Shown piece by piece: positions 1 through 9,420 of a stretch of 64,000 nucleotides of DNA; position 1 is the first letter of the stretch; every line of letters begins with the position of its first letter. The stretch comes from Alysiella filiformis. GTDB lineage: Bacteria; Pseudomonadota; Gammaproteobacteria; Burkholderiales; Neisseriaceae. The notes beneath the pieces were generated by a model. It was not told the origin of the DNA. It saw only the letters and a program-made list of their open reading frames with translations, and did not search any database. Made by a program: the position numbers and the translations under genes. Where the stretch lies: the NCBI RefSeq assembly GCF_014054525.1, contig NZ_CP059564.1, positions 2,118,357 to 2,182,356 of the forward strand, given 5' to 3'.

Positions 1-1367
1 TTGCCTTTATCGTCAAAAATCATTTGCGTTTCAATGGTTTCAAATTCCATTGCACCGCGTTTTTGGCGTTTGGCTTGCAAAATCTGGAACAATTTGTAGA
101 GCGTTTTCAGGCTGCCTGAAAAGGTTTCGGGGATATTTTTTTCATCATTTTCAAGCCATTGCCAAACTTGATTGTAGGTCAAACGCGCCGCCGATTTCAT
201 CACCGCAGGATAAAATTCATACGCCTTCACATTGCCCGCGTAAGTAATCGTCATGTCGCAAACCATGCAAAGCCGCTCCACATCAGGGTTGAGCGAGCAA
301 ATGCCATTGGACAAATTTTCAGGCAGCATGGGAATCACACGGCGTGGAAAATACACGCTGGTGGCGCGTTCCAAAGCGTCTTTATCAATCAAATCATTGG
401 GTTTCACATAATGGCTCACGTCCGCAATCGCCACAATCAAGCGGTAATTTCTGCCGATTTTTTCCGCATACACCGCATCATCAAAATCGCGCGAGCTTTC
501 GCCATCAATCGTAACCAAGGGCAAATCGCGCAAATCCACGCGGTTTTTCAAATCGGTTTTGCGAACTTTATTGGGGATTTTTTCAGCCGCTTTCAGGCAG
601 CCTTCGCTGAACGTGTGTGGCAAACGGTGCTTGCGAACCGCAATTTCAATTTCCATGCCACTGTCGGCATAATCGCCCAGCACCTCCGTGATTTTCGCAA
701 CCGCAGGGCGATGATTTTCAGGATAAGTTTCCAGCGCCGCCACAATCACCTGCCCCGATTTGGGCTGAAATTGCGCCACACTTTCTGGCGATAAAACAAT
801 GCTTTGCTGAATACGTTTGTCCTCCGCCTCCAACACCGCCACACCGCGTTCCAAATAAAAACGCCCCACAATATGCGAATGAGCGCGTTCCACAATATCC
901 AAAATCTGCCCTTCACGGCGACCGCGTCTGTCCAAACCCAAAGGGCGCACGGTAACAATATCGCCGTGCATCACACCAGCCAACTGCTTGTTGTACAAAA
1001 CCAAATCGCCATCATCATGCGGCACAAGCGGCACAGCAAAACCAAAACTGCCATCGCGCGACATTTCCACGCGGCATTTCACAATCGCCAATTTTTCCGC
1101 CACGCACACCAAGCCGCGCCGATTGATGAGAATTTGCCCATCACGCGCCATCGCTTTCAGTCGGCGTTCAAAAAATTCGTATTCATCGGGCAAAATGGAC
1201 AATTTATCCGCCAAAGCAGGGATTTTTTGCGGCACACCCGCTTGTTCCAACAGCTCAATGACCCATTCACGGCTGGGAAGGGGGTGGTCGTATTTGGCAC
1301 GTTCGCGTTCCAAATAAGGGTCTTTGTTTCGTAAATTCAATGTGTTGAGATTTTTCTGTTTTTTCAT
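1..1367 (-). CDS. rnr: Ribonuclease R (3' end of gene outside window)
   Basis: Exoribonuclease of the RNB/RNase II family, degrading structured RNA 3' to 5'. The reading frame runs off base 1, so only the N-terminal ~455 residues are present. The frame shows the helix-turn-helix/cold-shock type N-terminal region and then the start of the RNB domain. The metal-binding stretch reads GESSRDFDDAVYAE and is followed by VAIADVSHYV. The ATG at 1365-1367 has AGGA about nine bases upstream. An uptake sequence is translated in frame as SGSLK near base 115. The gene is divergent from tRNA-Leu, whose promoter overlaps its leader. Family assignment is firm; the catalytic C-terminal part and S1 domain cannot be checked here. 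Confidence 0.93.
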   Translation of the reverse strand, partial: MKKQKNLNTLNLRNKDPYLERERAKYDHPLPSREWVIELLEQAGVPQKIPALADKLSILPDEYEFFERRLKAMARDGQILINRRGLVCVAEKLAIVKCRVEMSRDGSFGFAVPLVPHDDGDLVLYNKQLAGVMHGDIVTVRPLGLDRRGRREGQILDIVERAHSHIVGRFYLERGVAVLEAEDKRIQQSIVLSPESVAQFQPKSGQVIVAALETYPENHRPAVAKITEVLGDYADSGMEIEIAVRKHRLPHTFSEGCLKAAEKIPNKVRKTDLKNRVDLRDLPLVTIDGESSRDFDDAVYAEKIGRNYRLIVAIADVSHYVKPNDLIDKDALERATSVYFPRRVIPMLPENLSNGICSLNPDVERLCMVCDMTITYAGNVKAYEFYPAVMKSAARLTYNQVWQWLENDEKNIPETFSGSLKTLYKLFQILQAKRQKRGAMEFETIETQMIFDDKG

Positions 1368-1369
1368 TA

Positions 1370-1399
1370 TTGACAATCCTTATGTAGCGTTTATATAAT
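1370..1399 (+). promoter_or_regulatory. Sigma-70 promoter of tRNA-Leu
   Basis: TTGACA at 1370-1375 and TATAAT at 1394-1399 are separated by 18 bases. Both hexamers are perfect. The tRNA begins 54 bases after the -10 box. The -35 box lies immediately outside the rnr start codon on the other strand. Confidence 0.8.
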
Positions 1400-1452
1400 T
1401 TGTTTTTTTCGTGAGTGGCGTTACTTTAACGCAATTCACAATAAATTGCAAA

Positions 1453-1539
1453 GCCCAGATGGCGGAATTGGTAGACGCGCTAGTTTCAGGTACTAGTGTC
1501 CGTAAGGACGTGGAAGTTCGAGTCTTCTTCTGGGCACCA
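1453..1539 (+). tRNA. tRNA-Leu(CAG)
   Basis: An 87-base type II tRNA with encoded CCA. The acceptor stem GCCCAGA pairs with TCTGGGC. The anticodon stem CTAGT/ACTAG encloses loop TTCAGGT, giving anticodon CAG. A long variable arm follows (GTCCGTAAGGAC), as expected for leucine. T-arm loop TTCGAGT is present. Confidence 0.97.
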
Positions 1540-1546
1540 CATTACA

Positions 1547-1574
1547 AAAAAGCAGCCTTTTAGGTTGCTTTTTT
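1547..1574 (+). terminator. Intrinsic terminator of tRNA-Leu
   Basis: Stem AAAAAGCAGCC / GGTTGCTTTTT (one G-T pair) with loop TTTTA, ending in a T-run, seven bases after the tRNA CCA. Confidence 0.8.
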
Positions 1575-1724
1575 ATTTTATGCAATGATGTGGCACAAAC
1601 CACACAAATCTTAACAAATTGTTCATCATTCTTTTCAAATATTTGGTGTTTTACGTCATGTCCTGTAAAATTGGGTAGATTTAATTTAACAATCAATCCG
1701 ATTAGCCTTTGAAAGGGACAAATC

Positions 1725-4700
1725 ATGAATCATGTTTACCGCGTTGTGTACAATGCCGCCACCAACACCTATCAAGCCGTGCCAGAAAACAGCACAGGCA
1801 AACACAAAGCCATTTCCCAAAATACCGCAAGCACCCCGTCTGAAAAAGCAGACATGGGTGCTTATTTTTCATTAAAACCCAGCGTTTTGTGCGTTTTGTG
1901 TGCGGTAGCCATGGGTTTGGGCAGCAGTTTCACGCTGGCAGCCCCCACTGGCGGACAAGTCAGCGCAGGTGAAGCACGCATTCATCAGCATGGCAACATG
2001 ACCGACATTCATCAGTCCAGCCCCAAAGCGGCAATCAACTGGCAAAGTTTTGGCGTGCAAAAAGGCGAAACCGTTAATTTCAAACAGCCCAATGCCGAAT
2101 CCATTACACTCAATCGCGTGATTGGCAATGAAAAATCCATTATTGACGGCATCATCAATGCCAATGGTAAAGTGTTTGTTGCCAATCCGAATGGCATTTT
2201 AATGGGCAAAAATGCCCAAATCAATGTGGGCGCATTGCTTGCCACCACAGGCAAAATCAGCGACCGCGATTTCATGAACAACATGTTCCAATTTGACAAA
2301 GCCACAGGCAAAATCACGCAACTGGGCAACATCAAAGTACCCGAAGGTGGCGTGGTGGCATTGATTGCGCCCATCGTAGAAAACAAAGGCAAAATTACCG
2401 CGCCACAAGGCAAAGTGTTATTGGCTTCGGCGGAACAATTTTCCATTACCCTGCCTGACAATGGGCAATTTGCCTACACTTTGGACAGAGGCACTTTGCA
2501 AGGTTTGGTGGACAACGGCGGCGCGATTTTAGCGGACGGCGGTCATGTGATTTTGACCGCCAAAGGCACAGACGCAGTGAAAAAATCGCTGATTAAACAC
2601 ACAGGCAAAATTGAAGCCAATACCGTGCAAAATAAAAATGGCGTGATTGAATTATTGGGCGATTTGGACAACTCTCGCCTTGAAGTTTCAGGCAGCCTGA
2701 AAGCGGAAGCGAAAGAAAATGGCGATGGTGGTTTTATTGAAACCAGTGCGGCTGATGTCAAAATTCAAGAAACCGCACAAATTTCTACCCAAGCCAAAAA
2801 TGGTAAAACAGGTATTTGGTTGATTGACCCACAAGATTTTACTGTATCTGATGGAACAGACGAACACACAGAGACTGGTATTGGTGCAGAAACTTTAAGC
2901 AATAATTTGCAAAAAACGGATATTAAAATTCAAACTGTTGCTACTGGTTCAGAGCAAGGCAATATTTATATTAATGCGCCTGTTTCATGGGATAAAAATA
3001 AATTAACCTTATCTGCACACAACGACATTCACATCAATAAGACTTTGAACGGTACAGGTACGGCGCAATTGGCTTTGGAATATGGTCAAGGCACGGCAGA
3101 TGGCGGAGAAAGCGATTACCATATTATGATGGGTACAAAAGTTAATTTACCATCAGGCAGGACTTTTACTATTAAAAAAGGTAATTATGGAGAAACACTC
3201 AATTTTGTTGTGATTCATCAAATGCCTGAAATTGTAAAAAATAAAGACGGTGATTTTGAAAGTAGATTTCCCACAAATAATATTGCATTTGGTACTGATT
3301 TAGATGTTGGGTTTACTAAAAATTATGATGGATTTGCTGGATATACCTTACCTGAAAATAAAGGAACTATACATGGTTTGGGTCATACAATCAATAATCT
3401 TTATTTAAGAAATCAAAAAAACAAACGAGATACAGGTTTCATTCAAAAAGTAGTTAGCGTAAATAATGTAAATAATTATGCATATGGCATTAGAGATATT
3501 GGACTAAAAAATGTAGATATTCAATCTACTAGTAATTTTTCTGATACAGGTGGATTATCTGGGTGGACACCTTATATTAAAAATAGTTATGTTACTGGTA
3601 ATATTGCAACTTCTGGTCAAGAATCTCAAGTAGGAGGACTTGCTGGCGAAACTCCATTAATTATTTCTAGTTATTTTAAAGGAAGTGTTTCTTCAACAGG
3701 TAGTGGTACACGAACAGGTGGTTTAGCGGGTAACGGTGGAAATATTTACCAATCTTATGTAGATGGAGATGTTAAGAGTAAAGGTCAACATTCATCTACA
3801 GGCGGTTTGATAGGTCTGGGACATAACATACAAAATTCTTATGCGATGGGTTCTGTAGTGACATCTGGTGAAAGGGCTGATGCAGGAGGTTTAATTGGTT
3901 GGGGAACTGGAATAGATAATAGTTATTCTAATAGTAAAATTGTAGCAATAGGTAAGGACTCCTATACTGGTGGGTTAATTGGCTCCTCTGATCGTACATT
4001 TTATGATACTGTTAAAAATAGTTTTTTTAGGAAAAATGAAGATTCAAATTTACAATCTATCGGAAAATTTGAAAGTAATAAAACAAATATTATGAATGTT
4101 TTAGGTAAACTAGACAGTGAAATGAAACAAGAATCCACCTTTACCGATTGGGATTTTGACAAAATTTGGTATATGAACCCAGATAGTATGCCAAAATTGC
4201 GCGTGTTTGCCACGCCTATTGGTATTACACAAACACAGCCAACACCGCCAGCTCCCCAACAAGCTGACGCAAGTGTTAAAGCACCTGACTTGTCCAAAAC
4301 CTATGATGGCAAGCCAGTTAATTCTGTTGCCGATTTAACAGTACTACAAGGTTGGAAAGATGGATTTACCGCAACGGGTTTAAAAGATGGCGATACCGTA
4401 GATAATATTTTTCAGGTAGGCACACTAACCATTGATGAAAACAAAGGTAATTGGAAAGGTGCTGTTAATGTGAAAAAAGGTGGTTATGACATCTATCCAA
4501 CAGGTAAGCTCAAAGATGAATTTAACCAAAAATACATCATTAGTGATTGGAAAAAAGGTATTTTAACGATTACTCCAAAGAAAATTGCGATTCACGGTAG
4601 TCGTGTGTACGATGGAACAAAAGAAGCACGAGACTCTGAAGTTAAAGAAATCAAAGGATTAATTGGCAATGATATGAAAACAGTCAAAGTAACAGGTTCA

Positions 4701-6644
4701 GGTACTTTGGCTGGAGCTGATGTTGTGCCAAATGGAACACAAAAACTCACATCATTGAAATATGGTGATAAAAAGCTGGCTTTAACTGGTAAAAATAGCC
4801 AAAACTACGAATTAATGCTTGATGGTAGCAAGTGGGAAATTAATAAACGTCCATTAATTATTCAGGCGATGAATAATTTTAAACCTTTGTATGAAACCAA
4901 TCCAGATAAACAGAATATTGGTATTTTAATAGAAAGTGAAACTAAAAATCGCGGTCTTGTAAAAGGTCAAGAGATTAAAGATATTGGATTGAATTTTTCG
5001 TTAACTGATACCCAAGCCAAAAAAGCCAAATTGCATGATATATATGCAGTTACACCAAATAATGCTCATTTTTCTAAAGGTAAGGCTTCAAACTATGATA
5101 TTCAGTATAAACCTGGCAAGATTTTAGTCATTCCACAAGCTGTTGTACCCGATAATAATTTCCCAATTAATATGGAAGAACACAAAGCAAAAACTGTTGC
5201 AGACTATGCAGCTACGCTGAATGATATTTATGATGAAATTTTATTGGCTGACGCGGTATATGGTGCAGGAAGTGTATTTGGAGATAAGGAAAAAGGTATT
5301 GCTCCAGTAGAAATAGGTTCAAATTCTCGCTTTTTTGAAGTTTATGAGATTGCTGATAAAAATGCCATAGGTGGAAAACGTTATGAATTAAAGCCTTATG
5401 ATAAAGATGCCAAAGGAAAATATTTGGAGCTAGTTACAGAAAATTTAACCAATAAAAATCCAAATGTTCAGCATATTAATGTTATTGATATTAGCGCAAA
5501 AGATGAAACAGATAAAAAAGGGGCTGGTTTAGCTGCAGCCGTGTACAAGAAATCTGGTACAAATAAGTATTTTATTGTCTTCAGAGGCACTGATGATGGT
5601 CATCCTTTATCGCTATTTAATGCAGATGGAAGAAATAATGTACTACCCCATAAACCTCAATATCATGAAGCATATAAATGGGCAAGTAACATGATTAATT
5701 TAATAAAAAATGATCAAAATGCAGAAATAAAATTTGTAGGGCATTCTCTTGGTGGTGGCTTAGCATCTTATACGGCTATTTCACTAGATAGGAAGGGGAT
5801 ATTTTTTAATGCTGCTCAATTAACTTCAGATTATAATTTATTCGCAAAAAGCAATTACATGGGACATGCTGCTTTGGCAGACTTATATTATTCTCATTCG
5901 AGACCATATAGGAAAGGTTATGCATTTAATAGGGATAAAGTGGCTTCCACAGATTTATCTACGGAAGATTTATATGATACACAAAATATTTACTTTTTAT
6001 CCGAACAAGATACTTTAGGTGGAAAAATCACGGGAGATTTAGACCATGTAATGCCACATATTCATTTCACTCGTCATGCTGTAAATATTGTGGATGAAAA
6101 CTACAAACTTCTTGAAAAGAAGCCAATAGTACATCAAAAACATACTTGGTTTTATCGTAGTCATAAAAATTCAGAGGCTAAAAAGAACCAAGCGAATGCT
6201 GAAGTTGAAAAATTAAAAGCAACTTTACCTAAAGTTTGTCATGATATTAAATGTCAAAACTATCAGGTGTTATTAAAAGCTCAACAAGATGCAAATGATA
6301 AGACTAGGCAATATCATACAGTTATTATCCCATATACTGTATCTTATAGTAAACCACTAGATAATGGTGAAGCAAATGTATCTTTAGATAAATGGTTTAC
6401 TCCACGACTGCGAGCGGGCATAAATAATTTGGTATTACCTGAAAATTCGCGTATTAAAAATACTAACAATCATCGAATGACGATTACTTTTTCTGATGGT
6501 AGTAAATTGGAGTTAGAACCAAATACTGTTATTCAAATGAAGTATGAGTCAGGGAAAGATATTGCAAGTACAGTTCAAATTATTTCTGGTAGTGCAACTG
6601 CTATTATTAAGGGTAAAAGGATTGAGAGAAATGTAAATCAATAA
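1725..6644 (+). CDS. TpsA-type exoprotein (filamentous haemagglutinin/HMW family) with C-terminal lipase-like domain
   Basis: Large secreted protein of a type Vb (two-partner) system, 1639 residues. Residues 1-22 match the extended signal peptide region (MNHVYRVVYN start). A hydrophobic signal core follows at ~50-73, ending LAA|PTGG. The TPS/haemagglutination domain spans ~75-330 (IIDGIINANGKVFVANPNG). Next come HMW-like repeats, five GLUG-like repeats (~600-760; GGLAG, GGLIG) and YDG/MBG-type repeats (~858-1045). A class-3 lipase-like domain covers ~1160-1460, with nucleophile elbow GHSLGGG (Ser1341), preceding FRGTDDGH, and candidate His1441 in DLDHVMPH. The last ~50 residues resemble a FecR-type strand repeat. 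GC content falls sharply after ~2800, suggesting an exchanged 3' module. The transporter gene follows directly. RBS GAAAGGGA precedes the ATG. The lipase substrate is unknown. Confidence 0.88.
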   Translation: MNHVYRVVYNAATNTYQAVPENSTGKHKAISQNTASTPSEKADMGAYFSLKPSVLCVLCAVAMGLGSSFTLAAPTGGQVSAGEARIHQHGNMTDIHQSSPKAAINWQSFGVQKGETVNFKQPNAESITLNRVIGNEKSIIDGIINANGKVFVANPNGILMGKNAQINVGALLATTGKISDRDFMNNMFQFDKATGKITQLGNIKVPEGGVVALIAPIVENKGKITAPQGKVLLASAEQFSITLPDNGQFAYTLDRGTLQGLVDNGGAILADGGHVILTAKGTDAVKKSLIKHTGKIEANTVQNKNGVIELLGDLDNSRLEVSGSLKAEAKENGDGGFIETSAADVKIQETAQISTQAKNGKTGIWLIDPQDFTVSDGTDEHTETGIGAETLSNNLQKTDIKIQTVATGSEQGNIYINAPVSWDKNKLTLSAHNDIHINKTLNGTGTAQLALEYGQGTADGGESDYHIMMGTKVNLPSGRTFTIKKGNYGETLNFVVIHQMPEIVKNKDGDFESRFPTNNIAFGTDLDVGFTKNYDGFAGYTLPENKGTIHGLGHTINNLYLRNQKNKRDTGFIQKVVSVNNVNNYAYGIRDIGLKNVDIQSTSNFSDTGGLSGWTPYIKNSYVTGNIATSGQESQVGGLAGETPLIISSYFKGSVSSTGSGTRTGGLAGNGGNIYQSYVDGDVKSKGQHSSTGGLIGLGHNIQNSYAMGSVVTSGERADAGGLIGWGTGIDNSYSNSKIVAIGKDSYTGGLIGSSDRTFYDTVKNSFFRKNEDSNLQSIGKFESNKTNIMNVLGKLDSEMKQESTFTDWDFDKIWYMNPDSMPKLRVFATPIGITQTQPTPPAPQQADASVKAPDLSKTYDGKPVNSVADLTVLQGWKDGFTATGLKDGDTVDNIFQVGTLTIDENKGNWKGAVNVKKGGYDIYPTGKLKDEFNQKYIISDWKKGILTITPKKIAIHGSRVYDGTKEARDSEVKEIKGLIGNDMKTVKVTGSGTLAGADVVPNGTQKLTSLKYGDKKLALTGKNSQNYELMLDGSKWEINKRPLIIQAMNNFKPLYETNPDKQNIGILIESETKNRGLVKGQEIKDIGLNFSLTDTQAKKAKLHDIYAVTPNNAHFSKGKASNYDIQYKPGKILVIPQAVVPDNNFPINMEEHKAKTVADYAATLNDIYDEILLADAVYGAGSVFGDKEKGIAPVEIGSNSRFFEVYEIADKNAIGGKRYELKPYDKDAKGKYLELVTENLTNKNPNVQHINVIDISAKDETDKKGAGLAAAVYKKSGTNKYFIVFRGTDDGHPLSLFNADGRNNVLPHKPQYHEAYKWASNMINLIKNDQNAEIKFVGHSLGGGLASYTAISLDRKGIFFNAAQLTSDYNLFAKSNYMGHAALADLYYSHSRPYRKGYAFNRDKVASTDLSTEDLYDTQNIYFLSEQDTLGGKITGDLDHVMPHIHFTRHAVNIVDENYKLLEKKPIVHQKHTWFYRSHKNSEAKKNQANAEVEKLKATLPKVCHDIKCQNYQVLLKAQQDANDKTRQYHTVIIPYTVSYSKPLDNGEANVSLDKWFTPRLRAGINNLVLPENSRIKNTNNHRMTITFSDGSKLELEPNTVIQMKYESGKDIASTVQIISGSATAIIKGKRIERNVNQ

Positions 6645-6721
6645 TTTGCATAAAATAGGTCAATTTATCCTAATAAAAAATTACGATTTAAATTTTTCCC
6701 GAAATGAAAAGGTTTAAAAAT

Positions 6722-8344
6722 ATGAAAAAAACACTTTATCTAGCAGCCTTGGTATATATGCCCGCATTCGTACTGGCTGAAATCCCCAATGCTGGCTCCA
6801 TTTCACGCGAAGCTGAAACCCAACTTGCGCCCATTCAAGGGCAAATTGCCACGCCCACAGTTCACGCGCCCATTTCAGCCAGCCAAGACCGCACGCCCAT
6901 TGCCGTCCAACAAATCATCTTAAATGGACGCACTTTACTGGACGAAAGTCAATTTCAACCCCTGTTAAATCAATATATTGGCAAAGAAACCACCTTTGGC
7001 GGATTGCAAATTTTGGCGCAAAATATTGCCGATGTTTACCATAAAGCAGGTTATCCGCTTGCCACAGCCCTTGTGCCACCCCAACGCATTGAAAATGGCG
7101 TGATTACGCTGGAAATCGTAGAAGGGCGCACGGCTGGCGTGGAATTGAACAACCAATCTCGCGTAAACAATACGGTGGTGCAAAACCATTTGAATCGTGG
7201 CATCAAGCCCAATCAAGCCTTAAAACAGGCTGACAGCGAACGCGCTTTGCTTTTATTGAAAGATTTGGCTGGCACCGAAGAAGTCGGCTACCGTTTGCAA
7301 CCCATTGAGCAGGGCATGGCGGTTGCGGTGGATTTGGGCAAAGCCCCATTGATTGATGGTTTTGTGCAGGTGGACAATCATGGCTCAAAATCCACAGGCA
7401 CGGTTCGCACCCGCGCTGGTGTGAATTTCAACAGCCCATTTGGTCATGGCGAACGCCTTTCTGTTCAGGGTATGAGCAGCTTTAAAGGTGTGCATTTTGC
7501 GCGTTTGGGCGCGGATGTGCCTTTGGGCAGCGATGGCTTAACCGCCAGCTTGGGCGTGGCGCAAACGCGCTATGATTTGGGCGGTGCATTCAAAGATTTG
7601 GACGCAACGGGTCAATCCAATACGCTGGATTTGGCGTTGCGTTATCCGATTGTCCGCAGCAATCAAAACAATGTTTGGTTGAACTTGGGCGCGGAAAACC
7701 GCAAATTAAAAGACGAAGTGGGTGCAACCCAAACCCTGACTCGCAAAAGCCTGCGTTCCGCCAATGTGGGGATTAATGCAACTTTGCAAGATGATTCGGG
7801 CTACACCCAACTGGGTATGAACCACACTTTGGGGCATTTGGACATCAAAAGTGCTGACGCTTTGGCAATAGACCGTGTTTCGGCAAAAACCGATGGCAAT
7901 TATTACAAAGGCACGGCTGCGGTGTCGCGCACACAATTCATCACGCCCAAATTCAGCTTAACAGGTAGCCTGAACGGGCAATGGGCAAACAAAAATCTGG
8001 ATTCGGCAGAACAAATGAGTTTGGGCGGTTCAGACAGCGTGGCGGCATACCACAGCAACAATGTTTCGGCAGATTCGGCATTAGTCGCGCAATTTGAAGG
8101 GCGTTATGCGTTTTCCCCTGCTTTTGCTTTGGGCGCGTTTTATGATGTGGGTCGTGGCAAATTGCGCCAAAAACCGTTTACCGATGGCGAAAATTCGGCA
8201 AAATTGCACGGTGGCGGTGTGGGCGTATACAGCCAATACAAAGGCTTGTCTTTACAAGGTAAAGTAGCGTGGCAAGGCAGTAAGGCGCGTTTTAGTCAAA
8301 ACAAAAATCCGCGTGTTTGGGTGAAAGCGGGTTACAACTTCTGA
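6722..8344 (+). CDS. TpsB outer-membrane transporter of two-partner secretion (ShlB/FhaC/HecB family)
   Basis: Omp85-superfamily pore that recognises the TPS domain of the upstream exoprotein in the periplasm and secretes it. The start chosen is ATG 6722 (MKKTLYLAALVYMPAFVLA signal peptide), because AAAAGG lies about ten bases upstream. The ATG at 6704 is in frame but has no ribosome site. The mature N-terminus is followed by a polypeptide-transport-associated domain (IILNGRTLL to LEIVEGRTAG), a second POTRA-like region and a ShlB-type beta barrel ending in a terminal Phe (VKAGYNF), as outer-membrane barrels do. It lies 77 bases downstream of tpsA, with no immunity gene between. Its GC content matches the chromosome, unlike the 3' part of tpsA. 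Confidence 0.92.
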   Translation: MKKTLYLAALVYMPAFVLAEIPNAGSISREAETQLAPIQGQIATPTVHAPISASQDRTPIAVQQIILNGRTLLDESQFQPLLNQYIGKETTFGGLQILAQNIADVYHKAGYPLATALVPPQRIENGVITLEIVEGRTAGVELNNQSRVNNTVVQNHLNRGIKPNQALKQADSERALLLLKDLAGTEEVGYRLQPIEQGMAVAVDLGKAPLIDGFVQVDNHGSKSTGTVRTRAGVNFNSPFGHGERLSVQGMSSFKGVHFARLGADVPLGSDGLTASLGVAQTRYDLGGAFKDLDATGQSNTLDLALRYPIVRSNQNNVWLNLGAENRKLKDEVGATQTLTRKSLRSANVGINATLQDDSGYTQLGMNHTLGHLDIKSADALAIDRVSAKTDGNYYKGTAAVSRTQFITPKFSLTGSLNGQWANKNLDSAEQMSLGGSDSVAAYHSNNVSADSALVAQFEGRYAFSPAFALGAFYDVGRGKLRQKPFTDGENSAKLHGGGVGVYSQYKGLSLQGKVAWQGSKARFSQNKNPRVWVKAGYNF

Positions 8345-8399
8345 ATCATGATTTGGGCAGCTTTTCTTGCATGAATGGCAAACAAGCTGCCTGAACCAT

Positions 8400-9137
8400 T
8401 CAATCATCTCTTAACAATTCTTGCCCGATTTCGGATTGCGCCAAAATTTCGCCGTTTTTCACTTCTGCCACTTCCAGCAATTTGCCTTGATGCAACAAGG
8501 CGGTGCGATGACACAATTTGCGAATCACGCTCATTTCGTGGGTAACAATCACAATGGTTACTTGAAAACGTTCGTTGATGTCTTTCAGGCAGGCTAACAC
8601 GCTGCGTGTGGTAATCGGGTCCAGCGCGGAAGTGGGTTCGTCTGCCAAAATCACGCTGGGCTGGGGCGCAAGCGCACGGGCTATGCCGACACGTTGTTTT
8701 TGTCCGCCCGACAACTGTGCGGGATAATGCCCTGCTCTTTCGCTCAAATCCACAATTTCCAAGCATTCTGCCACACGCGGTGCGATTTTTTCAGGCTGCC
8801 AGCCTGCAATTTCCAATGGAAATGCCACGTTTTCGGCAACGGTTCGGTTGCTCAATAAATTGAATTGTTGAAACACCATGCCGATGTGTTGGCGTGCTTG
8901 GCGTAATTGGGCTTCGTTCATGGCGGTCAGGTCTTGATTATTGACCCAAACTTTGCCTGTATCGGGGCGTTCCAACAGATTGATAAGGCGCAATAATGTG
9001 GATTTGCCCGCGCCCGAATAGCCCATCAAACCGAAAATTTCGCCTTGTTCTATGGTTAAGCTGGTTGGTTCTACGGCGGTAAAGCGCGTTTTGTCGCGGT
9101 TTTGGTATTGTTTGGAAACATTGTCTAAAATAATCAT
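8400..9137 (-). CDS. metN: Methionine ABC transporter ATP-binding protein
   Basis: ATPase of the MetNIQ D/L-methionine importer, 245 residues from the ATG at 9135-9137 (MIILDNVSKQYQ). The frame extends upstream only through an uptake-sequence palindrome, so the longer start is rejected. Walker A is GYSGAGKST (39-47). LSGGQKQR signature, Walker B VILADEPTSALD and switch VTHE are all present. It ends where the ~100-residue C-terminal regulatory domain of E. coli MetN would begin, like neisserial MetN, so feedback inhibition through that domain is not expected. Its partners metQ (11386) and metI (15196) are on the other strand, 2.2 and 6 kb away. Confidence 0.93.
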   Translation of the reverse strand: MIILDNVSKQYQNRDKTRFTAVEPTSLTIEQGEIFGLMGYSGAGKSTLLRLINLLERPDTGKVWVNNQDLTAMNEAQLRQARQHIGMVFQQFNLLSNRTVAENVAFPLEIAGWQPEKIAPRVAECLEIVDLSERAGHYPAQLSGGQKQRVGIARALAPQPSVILADEPTSALDPITTRSVLACLKDINERFQVTIVIVTHEMSVIRKLCHRTALLHQGKLLEVAEVKNGEILAQSEIGQELLRDD

Positions 9138-9190
9138 GATTTTGCCATTAAGATGAGAAACACAGGTTTTCAGGCAGCCTGAAAGCCCTA

Positions 9191-9223
9191 AAACCACTTT
9201 TCAGGCTGCCTGAAAAGTGGTTT
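9191..9223 (-). terminator. Extended uptake-sequence palindrome, probable glnA terminator
   Basis: Perfect 16-base arms AAACCACTTTTCAGGC and GCCTGAAAAGTGGTTT around a single T. On the minus strand it is followed by TTTT, downstream of glnA. The core is the DNA uptake sequence, extended by six more paired bases on each side. Confidence 0.55.
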
Positions 9224-9289
9224 CTTCCGTCAATTCAAAATATTAACGCGAGTTTAGAATGGAAGTCATTGATTTGTTAAGCAACCCAA

Positions 9290-9420
9290 TCCCCTCTCCT
9301 GTGAGAGAGGGTTAGGGAGAGGGTTCTCCGTCAACAAGCCCTCTCTCCAACGCTTTCCCACAGGGAGAGAGAGCCAGTGTGTTGGTGCATTCAAAGGAAC
9401 TTATCCAAAATTCACGTTAT
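9290..9420. repeat. Diverged fragment of the ~330-bp palindromic repeat
   Basis: Contains the core hairpins of the family (CCCTCTCC...GGAGAGGG and CCCTCTCTCC...GGGAGAGAG) and the outer CACGTTATTA. The outer TIRs are lost or diverged. It abuts the stop codon of glnA, which lies inside the repeat-like TAATAACGTGAA. Confidence 0.6.

Noticed and set aside
159-1334. Long plus-strand frames over rnr
   Set aside because: They are antisense shadows; RNase R motifs are continuous on the minus strand.
1581-1724. Promoter of tpsA
   Set aside because: Several AT-rich hexamers are possible, but none with good -35/-10 spacing stands out.
6645-6721. CDI immunity gene between tpsA and tpsB
   Set aside because: Only 77 bases with no ORF; no VENN-like boundary seen in TpsA either.
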